From Virgibacillus sp. MSJ-26 (GTDB taxonomy: Bacteria > Bacillota > Bacilli > Bacillales > Amphibacillaceae), in assembly GCF_018918075.1 (NCBI RefSeq), contig NZ_JAHLPW010000003.1:340595-404594 (forward strand): a DNA stretch of 64,000 nt. The letters are read 5' to 3'. A model generated the notes under the pieces. The model saw only the letters and a program-made list of their open reading frames with translations, ran no database searches and was not told the DNA's origin. Below, one piece after another: positions 46,035 to 54,575 of this stretch. The position numbers were made by a program, and so were the translations under genes. Positions within the stretch are counted from its first letter, which is position 1, and each line of letters opens with the position of its first letter.

Positions 46035-47165
46035 TTATAAATTCCCTATCTGAATGAGCTCGGCAATATTTTTTGCCAGCGCTTCTGTATACTTTTCTGC
46101 TCTCTCCATTGCTTCAGACGAAGAGATGGGTCCTGGAACGATGGAAAAAACAGCATCAAGTCCATGGTTGTCTTCCACACAATAATCCACCATGCCAGCA
46201 ATTCCAATAACTGGTACACCAAATTTCTTAGCCACTTTAGCGACGCCGAGCGGAGTTTTTCCATACGCTGTTTGGTTATCGATTTTCCCTTCGCCAGTTA
46301 TAACTAGAGATGCATTTTCCATCGCCAATTCCAGTTGCACTGTTTCTATCACGACGTCAACGCCCCGTCTTAAATCCCCATCTAAAAAAGCGATCAAGCC
46401 TGCACCGAGCCCTCCTGCTGCTCCAGCTCCTGGAATAGTTGAAATGTCTTTCCCAAGTTCTTTTTTGACCACTTCACCGTAGTGACTAAGATTTTCATCA
46501 AGCACTGCAACTATCTTAGGTGTAGCTCCTTTTTGTGGTCCAAAAACAGCCGCTGCTCCGTGTTCGCCGGTTAATGGATTATCAACATCACAAGCGATAT
46601 TAATTTCAACGTCGAGTAGTCTCTTGTCCAATCTCTTCAAATCTATAGAATGTAACTTCTCTAAAGCAATGCCGCCATAACCAATTTGAGTGCCTGACGA
46701 ATCAAGGAGTTTTGCACCCAATGCTTGTGCCATACCTGCTCCCCCATCAGTAGTTGCACTGCCACCGATTCCGATAATTATCTGCTCCACGTCGTCATGA
46801 AGTGCGGCCAAAATCAACTCCCCCGTCCCACGTGTCGTAGTATAAAGTGGATTGCGCTCTTCCTTCTGAATAAGATGAAGTCCTGATGCAGCAGCCATTT
46901 CAATCACCGCCGTTTTCCCGTCACCTGTTATTCCGTAAAAAGCTTCCACAGATTCGCCGAGCGGTCCTGTCACTAACTCTTTCAAAATTCTTCCACCCGT
47001 TGCATCAACGAGCGATTGAACCGTCCCTTCTCCACCGTCAGCCATAGGAATTTTTATGTAATCCGCCTTTGGTATACTCTTTTTAAATCCAGCTTCAATC
47101 GCGCTAGCCGCTTCCAACGCCGACATGCTTTCTTTAAATGAATCAGGGGCAATAATAATTTTCAT
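46035..47165 (-). CDS. Glycerate kinase (GlxK/GarK type)
   Basis: A 376-residue type 1 glycerate 2-kinase family protein, phosphorylating glycerate with ATP. Motifs: IIAPDSFKESMSA at the start, PMADGGEGTVQSL, GIGGSATTDGGAGMAQALG, GAGAAGGLGAGL and VITGEGKIDNQTAYGKTP. Two in-frame ATGs (47171, 47165) follow GAGGAG; the second is nine bases away and gives the family start MKIIIAPDSFK. It stands alone; no glyoxylate or serine pathway genes are beside it. Confidence 0.92.
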   Translation of the reverse strand: MKIIIAPDSFKESMSALEAASAIEAGFKKSIPKADYIKIPMADGGEGTVQSLVDATGGRILKELVTGPLGESVEAFYGITGDGKTAVIEMAAASGLHLIQKEERNPLYTTTRGTGELILAALHDDVEQIIIGIGGSATTDGGAGMAQALGAKLLDSSGTQIGYGGIALEKLHSIDLKRLDKRLLDVEINIACDVDNPLTGEHGAAAVFGPQKGATPKIVAVLDENLSHYGEVVKKELGKDISTIPGAGAAGGLGAGLIAFLDGDLRRGVDVVIETVQLELAMENASLVITGEGKIDNQTAYGKTPLGVAKVAKKFGVPVIGIAGMVDYCVEDNHGLDAVFSIVPGPISSSEAMERAEKYTEALAKNIAELIQIGNL

Positions 47166-47319
47166 AGTCATCCACTCCTCACTTAAAAATAAAATTACCC
47201 ATATTAATTCCTTTTAGTATACCAAAAAATCTCTAAAACCAATCGTTCTCCCCCTCACATTCCACTCTCCTAGCCCATCCTCAGGCTTTATGGTATAAAG
47301 GATATAGGGGGTAGATGAA

Positions 47320-48492
47320 ATGAATAAAGTTATTTTCGGAAAGCATGATGATAATACACTGAGGCAATTCAATCATTGCTTGGAAACGGGAAATGTTATC
47401 GGTGGAGTATTATGTGCTGACGGACATTATGGATACAGTCAACCTGTTGGCGGTGTCGTAGTCTATGATGGACAAATTTCACCCTCAGGTGTAGGTTACG
47501 ATATTGGGTGTGGCAATAAGGCAGTTAAGACTAATTTAAAATACAATGATATTAAAGACAACATGCAAACAATTATGGATGAACTCCAAGCAACGATTCC
47601 TTTTGGAGTCGGCAAAAAAGGTGGACGAAAGTTTGACCACGATCTTTTTGACGACCCTGATTGGAACGTGTTTCGCGATATTGGTAAGCATGAACATGAT
47701 AAATTAAAATCCTTAGCGAGAGAACAACTCGGGTCATGCGGGTCAGGGAATCATTATGTCGATATATTAGTTGATGAAAAAACAGATGATGTATGGGTTG
47801 GGAACCACTTTGGTAGTCGAGGGTTTGGGCACCGAACGGCTACGGGGTTTTTAAACCTTGCTAATGATAGAGACTTTTTCGTGAACCCGCCTCGCGAAAG
47901 CATGGACGTGGCACCTACTCTATTTGATATGGATAGTGATCTCGGACAAATGTATTTCCGAGCGATGAAGCTAGCTGGACAATATGCCTATGCAGGGCGT
48001 GATATCGTTATCAATCAAGTCCTTGATATTTTACATGCACGTGCGCTGGATGAAGTTCATAATCATCATAACTATGCATGGAAAGAAAAGCATGACGGGA
48101 AAGAGTATATTGTTGTTCGTAAAGGCGCGACCCCTGCTGCACCAGGTCAACGCGGGTTTGTGGGTGGCAGTATGGGCGATATTTCCGTTATCCTTGAGGG
48201 TAAAGAATCCGAAAAAAGTATGGAAGCTTTTTATAGTACCGTCCACGGGGCAGGAAGAATCATGAGCCGCACAAAGGCAGCTGGCAGAGGACGTGGCAAA
48301 CGCCGGAAAGCAGGGTTGATTTCTGAAGATCAGATGAACCGCGCAGTAAAAGATTTTGGCGTTGAACTCAGAGGTGGCGGCACAGATGAAAGTCCTTTTG
48401 TTTATCGAAAACTCCAAGAAGTGCTTGATGCTCATGAAGATACGATAGATATATTAAACATATTGCGCCCCATTGGCGTATTAATGGATTAA
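47320..48492 (+). CDS. RtcB-family RNA ligase-like protein
   Basis: A 390-residue RtcB-family protein. RtcB joins 2',3'-cyclic-phosphate and 5'-OH RNA ends using GTP and manganese. Visible active-site parts: Cys64 in DIGCGNK (usual DIGCG), GSGNHYVD, GNHFGSRGFGH, and His309 in VHGAGR, the expected guanylylated His. It ends LRPIGVLMD rather than the usual lysine-glycine ending. It is shorter than the E. coli enzyme (about 408) and belongs with short bacterial homologues. No archease or rtcR neighbour is present. Ribosome site AGGGGG about nine bases upstream. Confidence 0.85.
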   Translation: MNKVIFGKHDDNTLRQFNHCLETGNVIGGVLCADGHYGYSQPVGGVVVYDGQISPSGVGYDIGCGNKAVKTNLKYNDIKDNMQTIMDELQATIPFGVGKKGGRKFDHDLFDDPDWNVFRDIGKHEHDKLKSLAREQLGSCGSGNHYVDILVDEKTDDVWVGNHFGSRGFGHRTATGFLNLANDRDFFVNPPRESMDVAPTLFDMDSDLGQMYFRAMKLAGQYAYAGRDIVINQVLDILHARALDEVHNHHNYAWKEKHDGKEYIVVRKGATPAAPGQRGFVGGSMGDISVILEGKESEKSMEAFYSTVHGAGRIMSRTKAAGRGRGKRRKAGLISEDQMNRAVKDFGVELRGGGTDESPFVYRKLQEVLDAHEDTIDILNILRPIGVLMD

Positions 48493-48540
48493 TTTTAAAC
48501 AGACAGTAAAAATCTAAATCCTCCAGATCACTTTGACAAC

Positions 48541-48570
48541 AGTAGTGTCCTTCTAAAGGGGCATTACTTT
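48541..48570 (+). terminator. Terminator of the RtcB gene
   Basis: AGTAGTGTCCTT pairs (with two G-U pairs) with AAGGGGCATTACT and is followed by TTTTTT. Confidence 0.75.
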
Positions 48571-48576
48571 TTTCAC

Positions 48577-48606
48577 TTGATATTCGAACATGCGTTCTGT
48601 TATCAT
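48577..48606 (+). promoter_or_regulatory. Promoter with LexA (SOS) box upstream of the sigma-like gene
   Basis: TTGATA (48577-48582) and TATCAT (48601-48606) form a promoter with an 18-base spacer. The spacer holds CGAACATGCGTTCT (48585-48598), which matches the Bacillus LexA consensus CGAACRNRYGTTYC at 13 of 14 positions. It lies right after the RtcB terminator and about 130 bases before the sigma gene, the only gene it can serve. Confidence 0.65.
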
Positions 48607-48735
48607 GTAAATACTTCAACTAGAATACACATCAAACCCTCAATTTAAAATAAATTAATAATTCATGCCACCTTTTTCGCTTTACAAACGATATTAGTTA
48701 TAAGAAGAATGAAAACCTAAAAGGAGGAATTATAA

Positions 48736-49302
48736 TTGAAAAAGATGAACCCCTTTACTTTCGATGAGATTTTTGAGCAAAATGAACGCCGGATCTATTA
48801 TCATATCCAAAAATTAAACATCAGAGACCCACACCAAGACTTTTTCCAAGAAGGATTAATTGCTTTATGGAGTGCCTATGAAAAACATAAACCCGATAAA
48901 GGGCCAATGGCAACTTATTTCAACTTCACCATTCGTAATCGATTAATCGATAAAGTTAGAAAAGAGTCACGGCAAACTGACAATGATGAGAAAGTCATTA
49001 CAGAGCGGATAAAAGACCATAATGACGGAAATTACTTTACAACGAGCGAAACATCTTATCCTCTTGTTGATACAACTGATATTCCCGTTCAAGATTCTTA
49101 TATGTGGAATTGTTTAAAAGAAAACCTAACAAGCAATCAGTGGAAATGGATAAATTATTTTATCATTAAAGATCTATCGGTTAAAGAAATTGCTGATTTA
49201 GAAGATAAATCTGAAGAGGCTATAAAAAGTTGGGGGAGACAAGCCCGTAAAAAACTAAAAGATGAAGAGTTACAAAAGAAATTAGGATTTCACACTAAAT
49301 GA
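48736..49302 (+). CDS. Sigma-70 family RNA polymerase sigma factor
   Basis: A 188-residue small sigma factor. Residues ~10-75 are region 2 (YYHIQKLNIRDPHQDFFQEGLIALW, then FNFTIRNRLIDKVRKESR), and ~125-180 region 4 (SVKEIADLEDKSEEAIKSWGRQARKKL, a helix-turn-helix). It starts at TTG 48736 with AAAGGAGG eight bases before it. It overlaps the next gene in ATGA. The LexA-box promoter upstream suggests induction by DNA damage. Target promoters unknown. Confidence 0.85.
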   Translation: MKKMNPFTFDEIFEQNERRIYYHIQKLNIRDPHQDFFQEGLIALWSAYEKHKPDKGPMATYFNFTIRNRLIDKVRKESRQTDNDEKVITERIKDHNDGNYFTTSETSYPLVDTTDIPVQDSYMWNCLKENLTSNQWKWINYFIIKDLSVKEIADLEDKSEEAIKSWGRQARKKLKDEELQKKLGFHTK

Positions 49303-49685
49303 TTGATTCCCTCATATTATATCGAGTTTTCGGCTCGCGGATGTGCGAAAAGGAAATGATTAAAGATAAAAGCGATATCGTTAAATTTAACTTAGAAAAT
49401 AATGGTGATGAAAATATCGGATTATTCATTACCTCTTCTAAACTCGAAGTCAACGATGGATCGCAGTGGTTGCTGAATGAAGGTATGCTTCTGGATTATG
49501 GTAATGACGACACGATTGAGCCGGGTGAATCAGGAGAATTCTTACAAGTATACACTTTAGAAAAAGAACAATACGATAAAATTTGGAAAGATAAGCCTTT
49601 TGAAATCGAATTCGGTCCCATCAAAAATGATGACACAAAAGATATTTCTAAAGGCAAGAAAGCTTCATTTACATTACCTGAATAA
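49299..49685 (+). CDS. DUF4352-like protein without signal peptide
   Basis: A 128-residue protein whose residues ~28-125 match the immunoglobulin-like DUF4352 pattern (VKFNLENNGDENIGLFITSSKLEVNDGSQW, then IEPGESGEFLQVYTL). Members are normally exported lipoproteins, but this one has no signal peptide and starts in the stop codon of the sigma gene (ATGA). It is either a 5'-truncated lipoprotein or a cytosolic partner of the sigma factor. No good ribosome site is seen, so it may rely on coupling to the sigma gene. Confidence 0.65.
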   Translation: MIDSLILYRVFGSRMCEKEMIKDKSDIVKFNLENNGDENIGLFITSSKLEVNDGSQWLLNEGMLLDYGNDDTIEPGESGEFLQVYTLEKEQYDKIWKDKPFEIEFGPIKNDDTKDISKGKKASFTLPE

Positions 49686-49697
49686 ACGGATTCAGCT

Positions 49698-49733
49698 AAT
49701 CAAGGCGAACGAATCATTCGCCTTGATTTTTTT
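49698..49733 (+). terminator. Terminator of the sigma/DUF4352 pair
   Basis: AATCAAGGCGAA is exactly inverted at 49717-49728, followed by TTTTTTAT, 13 bases after the stop. Confidence 0.92.
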
Positions 49734-49766
49734 ATCCATCAAATAATGCTTACTATCACAAAATTT

Positions 49767-50213
49767 TTAAGAACCCACCATTGCTTCATCTAAAATAGTT
49801 TGATATAACTCATGCCAACTTTTATAATATGTAGCTACTTCATCCGGATTAATTAGTTTTCTCAAACTTGATTCATGGTCCCCTTTAAAAGGATAAAAGT
49901 TATTAATCTTCATTTTATAAAAAACTTGATAACCTACTTTTGGATAGGGGCTATTGTTATCCCAAACCGGGTTTTCATGATGATCGATTTCAAGGCAGCC
50001 AAGATATAAACATTCTTCCGGTGACTCATCTTTTTCTAAATGCCCTCCTGGAAAGTCCCATCCACGGTCATCTAAATAAACCATTAATAATTTCCTTTCA
50101 TGAAAACAAAAACCATGGGCACTTGACATTAAATGGTACTCTGGCAACGCCATTTCTTTTTTCCAAGTTAATTTAATTCGCGATGAGCCCCAATTAACGT
50201 AAGCAGATTGCAT
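49767..50213 (-). CDS. Nudix-like protein with internal deletion of the catalytic helix
   Basis: A 148-residue Nudix-fold protein. The strand LLMVYLDDRGWDFPGGHLEKDESPEEC (about residues 42-68) is a good start of a Nudix box (G-x5-E), but the RE-x-x-EE part that binds magnesium is absent. The sequence goes straight from EEC (residue 68) to LYLGCLEIDHHENPVW, which in relatives comes after the box. A deletion of roughly 15-20 residues therefore looks to have removed the catalytic glutamates, in frame. The remaining protein is intact. It is probably inactive as a hydrolase; a binding role is possible. Confidence 0.78.
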   Translation of the reverse strand: MQSAYVNWGSSRIKLTWKKEMALPEYHLMSSAHGFCFHERKLLMVYLDDRGWDFPGGHLEKDESPEECLYLGCLEIDHHENPVWDNNSPYPKVGYQVFYKMKINNFYPFKGDHESSLRKLINPDEVATYYKSWHELYQTILDEAMVGS

Positions 50214-50238
50214 TGTCCGCCCTCTTTCACCAATAATT

Positions 50239-50862
50239 TTAGTACTTATTCATGTCTAATTTTTCATTCAAAAAGTAGATACTCTTTTCAATTGATGTCT
50301 CAATATAACCAACAATTTGGTCAATAGTAAATACCTCTAGAGGTTGTTCAAGCTCAAGATGGCTATAATTTAAATCATACATTAAAAAAGGGAGAAATTT
50401 CTCCAAAGCCTCTCTCCCTATTTCCTCTATATCAGGTAAATCACTTGTCACCTTTAACTTCCTAACATCATTCGGATTAATACTATAATGCTCAGCTAAC
50501 TTTCCATTTAACAAATGAAAATCCCGATGATAGGTCTTTTGTATTTCCTGATCTGTTTCAATTCGATTTTTCAACCATGGTGCGAAAAAACCCGTCAACC
50601 ATAAATCATCTGCAATCAAATGACAATAGTACCCTAAAATATAATCTTGTTGCGTAAGCTTGGAGTATTTATTATAAAATGCTTCAAATGCAATTCTCCT
50701 AGTATATTCTTCATGTTTTCCAATATAAAAATGTGAGACCTCTTTATTCGTCGCTACAGCATCTGGAGCTATCCCACCTAGTAAAAATTGTTCTTTATTT
50801 TCAATTGGAAACTTTGACGCTAACTCACTCGCTATAATGAAATGCATCATCCTTGAGCCCAT
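50239..50862 (-). CDS. Zinc-dependent phospholipase C-like family protein
   Basis: A 207-residue protein of the zinc-dependent PLC/S1-P1-like group: MMHFIIASELA with a His near residue 8, GGIAPDAVATNKEVSHF, and YYCHLIADDLW supply the His/Asp ligands. No signal peptide, so it is a cytosolic member of unknown substrate. Start ATG 50862 follows GGGAGGAGC; a GTG at 50865 is adjacent. A head-to-tail group of three minus-strand genes (phosphatase, this, Nudix) runs here. Confidence 0.8.
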   Translation of the reverse strand: MGSRMMHFIIASELASKFPIENKEQFLLGGIAPDAVATNKEVSHFYIGKHEEYTRRIAFEAFYNKYSKLTQQDYILGYYCHLIADDLWLTGFFAPWLKNRIETDQEIQKTYHRDFHLLNGKLAEHYSINPNDVRKLKVTSDLPDIEEIGREALEKFLPFLMYDLNYSHLELEQPLEVFTIDQIVGYIETSIEKSIYFLNEKLDMNKY

Positions 50863-50948
50863 CACGCTCCTCCCTTCCTATGCTTTTTAACATTTTTAGC
50901 CAAGAAGTCCCCAATTCAAATTTCGTATGAATTTAAGTGGGGTTTAGT

Positions 50949-51521
50949 TCACATATGCTTCACACTGTTGCGCAAGGTTAAATCCCATAATTCTCCATTA
51001 GTTTCAAGGATAGTGACAGAACAATTATCAAGTGAACCCTCAACATCCTGATCCGGAAAGAGTGTTCTTAATAGTTGTTTTATAAATGCCCCGTGACTCA
51101 CAATAAGGATGTTTTCATCTTGATGATTTGTGATTATCTCATTCAGACAAGCCATCCCACGTTTACTTATTTCGTCACTCTTTTCCATGCCTAAATCAAG
51201 CTCACGCCAATTTTCTCCCCACTTGTCAATCCGTTCTTCAACTGTTGTTCCTTCAATTTGCCCTCCATAACGTTCTCTTAATCTTTCGTCTAAATGAATC
51301 TCAATATCTTGCATCTTTTCTGCAATCGTTTCCGCAGTCTGCCTCGCTCTTTTTAAGTCACTAGCATAAATAATATCCCAAGCTTCACTTGCTAAGCGGT
51401 CTGCTAATTTTTCAGCTTGCACGTAGCCATCGTCACACAAAGGGATATCCGAATGTCCCTGTGCCCGCTTAGCTTTATTCCAATCTGTACAGCCATGTCT
51501 AATCAAACCTATTTTCGTCAT
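50949..51521 (-). CDS. Histidine phosphatase (phosphoglycerate mutase-like) family protein
   Basis: A 190-residue histidine phosphatase. The active-site RHG lies at residues 8-10 (LIRHGCTDWN), with ASDLKRARQTAETI and ERYGGQIEGTT (acid donor) after it and VSHGAFIKQLL carrying the second His. It is of the cobalamin/sugar phosphate-phosphatase or broad-specificity type; the substrate is not given by context. AGGAG lies eight bases before the ATG. Confidence 0.88.
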   Translation of the reverse strand: MTKIGLIRHGCTDWNKAKRAQGHSDIPLCDDGYVQAEKLADRLASEAWDIIYASDLKRARQTAETIAEKMQDIEIHLDERLRERYGGQIEGTTVEERIDKWGENWRELDLGMEKSDEISKRGMACLNEIITNHQDENILIVSHGAFIKQLLRTLFPDQDVEGSLDNCSVTILETNGELWDLTLRNSVKHM

Positions 51522-51579
51522 GTGAAAACTCCTATCTATGAATATCTTATATGTCTTCTACTGTAATATGTTATAAGAT

Positions 51580-51702
51580 TTATTCCATTAACTGCAATAT
51601 TAAGAACTCAATTAATGCCTCATCGATAACAAATGAGTCCATATGTAATTTGAACTCTAATGTTAGGTGTTTGAAGTTTTTTAAATCAGTGAGCACCATC
51701 AT
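51580..51702 (-). CDS. Possible 40-residue ORF after the GNAT gene
   Basis: An ATG directly after the stop codon of the GNAT gene opens a 41-codon frame with two hydrophobic patches (SFVIDEALIEFLILQLME at the end). There is no ribosome site, so only translational coupling could support it. No homology is recognised. It may well be chance. Confidence 0.2.
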   Translation of the reverse strand: MMVLTDLKNFKHLTLEFKLHMDSFVIDEALIEFLILQLME

Positions 51703-52209
51703 TTATTGAATAAGAGGCAGCTTTTCCCATCCATATGCTAACTCTGTATATGTTTGTCCTGCTATATTAACTTCTTTGGTATCCACTTTTTTACCGCCTT
51801 TAGCTTTATAGAAATGCTCCGCTTCATTATCTTCTAAAACCCAAACAAGCATTGAATTCAGATTACTTTCTTTCAGCTCCTTAATAACTTGATTAAATAA
51901 CAGGCCACCAATCCCTTGATTTTGATAGTTTTCTAATAGGTAAATAGCATATAACTCACCAAGAAAGTTCTTATAATGACCCGTTCTTTCTTTTCCTCCA
52001 ACCGAAAAGCCAATGATTTCCCCTTCAATTACTGCAACGTAGACTTGTTGCTCCTTTAGGTTGTTATCCCATAATTTTTTCCGCTTTTCATAGGATAAGC
52101 TCTCCAAAAAATCAGTAGGCAAAACATTTTGATATGTTGTTCGCCAACTATCCACATGCACCTTTGCGATATTCGCTGCATCACTTGAGGTTGCACGTCT
52201 AATTTTCAT
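51703..52209 (-). CDS. GNAT family N-acetyltransferase
   Basis: A 168-residue GNAT acetyltransferase. Signature parts are ELYAIYLLENYQNQGIGGLLFN (acetyl-CoA loop QNQGIGG near residue 98-104), then MLVWVLEDNEAEHFYKAKGGKKV. The N-terminal half IRRATSSDAANIAKVHVDSWRTTY is shared with the family of WxxxY acetyltransferases. Strong GGGAGG ribosome site. Second gene after another GNAT, 21 bases apart. Confidence 0.88.
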   Translation of the reverse strand: MKIRRATSSDAANIAKVHVDSWRTTYQNVLPTDFLESLSYEKRKKLWDNNLKEQQVYVAVIEGEIIGFSVGGKERTGHYKNFLGELYAIYLLENYQNQGIGGLLFNQVIKELKESNLNSMLVWVLEDNEAEHFYKAKGGKKVDTKEVNIAGQTYTELAYGWEKLPLIQ

Positions 52210-52230
52210 ATTTACCCTCCCTTAAAATAC

Positions 52231-52722
52231 CTACCTTCCCATCTTCAGAGCCATCCGCATTGTATTTAATACATGACCCGCAAAGTCCTCTTGATACTCA
52301 GAAATTACTGAAAAACCTTTCGCCTCGTAAAACTGTCTGCCAATATGATTGTCTTTTTCTACATTGAGTTGGATTTCTTTTACATCTTTAAGATGCTTCA
52401 TCCCTTCTTTAAGAAATGCCGATCCGATACCTATTCCTTGGTAGTCAGGATAAAGATAAATGGCTACTAACTCTGTCATGCCTTGTTGATCGGGCACAGT
52501 AAATTGCGAAAAACCAACGACCTTTCCCTTTACCTCAGCAACAAAAAAATAAGGTTGTTTTAGCCGTTGCTTCATCATCTGCAAACTATAGGCCTTATCT
52601 AAAAAATTATTTTGAATATCTCGTGGAATAATCCCGTCGTAAGTGGCATGCCACGTTGTTTTGGCAATATCTTGTACTTGTTTCATATCTTTTCTAGTCA
52701 TTTTACGAATAATAATTGTCAT
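52231..52722 (-). CDS. GNAT family N-acetyltransferase
   Basis: A 163-residue GNAT acetyltransferase, first of a pair. It carries ELVAIYLYPDYQGIGIGSAFL (acetyl-CoA loop YQGIGIG) and LNVEKDNHIGRQFYEAKGF. It resembles the next gene, so they are probably paralogues from a duplication. ATG 52722 follows AGGAGG with eight bases; the longer frame to 52731 starts at a GTG with no spacing for a site. Confidence 0.87.
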   Translation of the reverse strand: MTIIIRKMTRKDMKQVQDIAKTTWHATYDGIIPRDIQNNFLDKAYSLQMMKQRLKQPYFFVAEVKGKVVGFSQFTVPDQQGMTELVAIYLYPDYQGIGIGSAFLKEGMKHLKDVKEIQLNVEKDNHIGRQFYEAKGFSVISEYQEDFAGHVLNTMRMALKMGR

Positions 52723-52886
52723 CACAGCCACCTCCTATATATTTCTAGCATAATACGATTATATCATATGATTTCAGAACATTTAAAATAACATCTGCCT
52801 TTTAATCTCTGAAACCATTGATATACCTACACATTACAAGATTTCCCTCAATATAATGCATTAAGTGAGGGGAGTGAATAAAACTT

Positions 52887-53768
52887 ATGAATGGAAAATG
52901 GTTTTCTAAACTACTAGGTTGGCTAATTATTTTTCTAGTCCCTTTTATAATCATTTCATTATTCTATTTAAACGAAAAAATCGCCACAGATAATCCTTCC
53001 GCACCCACAGTTGAAAACGGTGAGATCATACCAAATAACAATTCCGATAACGACCCCAAAGACGATTCTGATGATTCTAGCAAAGACACTGATAAAGAAT
53101 CAGGTGATCAAGACGCTGATAAAGAGTCGGATAAAACGTATTGGGGTGTCGATTCGGCAAGCTTGACTGATAAAAATATGTATCGTTGTGTCAAAGATAA
53201 TTTTGGAGAACCAGACGTTTGGGGACGCTATTTAGGAGATAAAAGCGATGTATCTGTCGGGCTTACGCAAGACGAAGCCCAATTCTTGCATGACAAAGAC
53301 GTTAAGATTTTAGTCATCTACAACCATTTCGAAGAAGCAGTAGGTTATGATAATGGTATATCAGAAGCAAAACAAGCTATTTCCTATGCCAAAGATTTAG
53401 GAGTACCTGAAGATGTTGCTATTTTTGCTGATATTGAACCTAATTATTCCGTAGATTCGGCATTTATTGATGGTTGGTATGAAACTCTAGCCGATTCAAC
53501 TTATAATCCAGGAGTATATGGTGTGTTCGATAAAGATAGTAAATTACTTGAAGCCTATAACGCTACGTCAGATGACACACAAGAGAATACAGTTGTATGG
53601 ACAGCAGAACCTCAAAAAGATATCACTACGAAGGATAACGCCCCGAAATTTGATGCAGAAGGACCAGACAAGGCCAAGCTTTACGGCTGGCAATATGGGA
53701 TTGAAGCAGAAAAATGCGAGATTGATACCAACTTATTTAAAGGCGATCTATTGGATTATTTATGGTAA
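52887..53768 (+). CDS. Membrane-anchored DUF1906 (Rv2525c-like) glycoside-hydrolase-like protein
   Basis: A 293-residue protein: N-terminal membrane anchor (about 10-27), then an acidic, Ser/Asp-rich linker (about 35-87) and a C-terminal DUF1906 domain beginning YWGVDSASLTDKNMYRCVKD, with GRYLGDKS, VAIFADIEP and KLYGWQYGIE. The TIM-barrel family is related to lysozyme-like GH25 enzymes and is linked to the cell envelope in mycobacteria; catalytic activity is unproven. It faces outward and may act on the cell wall. Confidence 0.82.
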   Translation: MNGKWFSKLLGWLIIFLVPFIIISLFYLNEKIATDNPSAPTVENGEIIPNNNSDNDPKDDSDDSSKDTDKESGDQDADKESDKTYWGVDSASLTDKNMYRCVKDNFGEPDVWGRYLGDKSDVSVGLTQDEAQFLHDKDVKILVIYNHFEEAVGYDNGISEAKQAISYAKDLGVPEDVAIFADIEPNYSVDSAFIDGWYETLADSTYNPGVYGVFDKDSKLLEAYNATSDDTQENTVVWTAEPQKDITTKDNAPKFDAEGPDKAKLYGWQYGIEAEKCEIDTNLFKGDLLDYLW

Positions 53769-54266
53769 TCGACACAGTGTCATTACTTCTTTATCCCACT
53801 TGCTTTAAACGTAATATATAATTAGGTCAGTAGTATCACTGAAGCCTATTCTTTTTCCAAAGGATCGGCTTCAGTGATAGTTTCGTAGGATATTGAACGT
53901 TAGGATGTTCAGCCCCTATTCACACAACTAATTGGACAACTTGTTTTAGTTCATCAAAGAGTCAAATGGTACATAGATTTTACTAGAATCCCCATTTAAT
54001 TGCTTTTAAGAGACGGATAAAATACAATTTAAGTAATAGTCCGAGTTAGACTTACTATAACTAACATTGAATCTTAAAATTAAATTTTGTAGATTAAAAG
54101 TAAGAAAGAATCCGCGAATTTTCTTGTTATGCTTAGCTAAATCTGAATGAAGGACATCTTTCAGGACTTTCCACCGAACTTGCCCTTCATAACCCAGGTA
54201 ATTAACATGCGGGGCAACTAAACGCCTCTTCGAAGAAATTGATAACTATATTTGGAGGTAAATGAT
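53769..54266. other. 498-base gene-free stretch
   Basis: Contains the terminator at 53834-53879 and otherwise about 380 bases with no ORF carrying a ribosome site, no repeat and no recognised RNA. Only the GGAGG site of the next gene stands out at the right end. Confidence 0.5.
53834..53879 (+). terminator. Terminator-like hairpin after the DUF1906 gene
   Basis: TATCACTGAAGCC (53834-53846) is exactly inverted at 53867-53879, a 13-bp stem, with a T-stretch only in the loop. About 65 bases past the stop. Confidence 0.7.
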
Positions 54267-54551
54267 ATGGGTCTTTTAATTGGACTATTAATAGCAACTG
54301 TCATTATATTATTAACGACTACTTTATATTTCCAAAGTAAAAAGTCACCTTTACAATATTTTATCCCGATTGGCGTTATAATACTTAGCCTAATATTAAT
54401 TGGGATTTCATTTATCGTAGGTGCTTGGGAAGGTATCGGTCTTGGAACTATTGGCTTTACACTTTTTATTGGGTCTGCCATCCCCTTTATCATGACGGCA
54501 ATTATCGCTAATATGAAGGAGCTTAAGAAATCATATTGGGATCAGGAGTAA
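54267..54551 (+). CDS. Small membrane protein, possibly YesK-like
   Basis: A 94-residue protein with three hydrophobic segments (about residues 2-20, 30-50 and 55-80) and a short charged tail ending YWDQE. Size and layout resemble B. subtilis YesK, but this is a weak match. ATG 54267 lies nine bases after GGAGG; the longer open frame begins upstream of that site. It converges with ypsA, with just eight bases between. Confidence 0.6.
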   Translation: MGLLIGLLIATVIILLTTTLYFQSKKSPLQYFIPIGVIILSLILIGISFIVGAWEGIGLGTIGFTLFIGSAIPFIMTAIIANMKELKKSYWDQE

Positions 54552-54575
54552 ATTCATTACTATTGATCCCAATAT
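54533..54575. terminator. Inverted repeat over the ends of two converging genes
   Basis: ATATTGGGATCA (54533-54544) is exactly inverted at 54564-54575. The arms are the last codons of both genes, so each protein ends in YWDQ or YWDQE. The hairpin could act as a shared terminator or 3' barrier. Confidence 0.65.
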
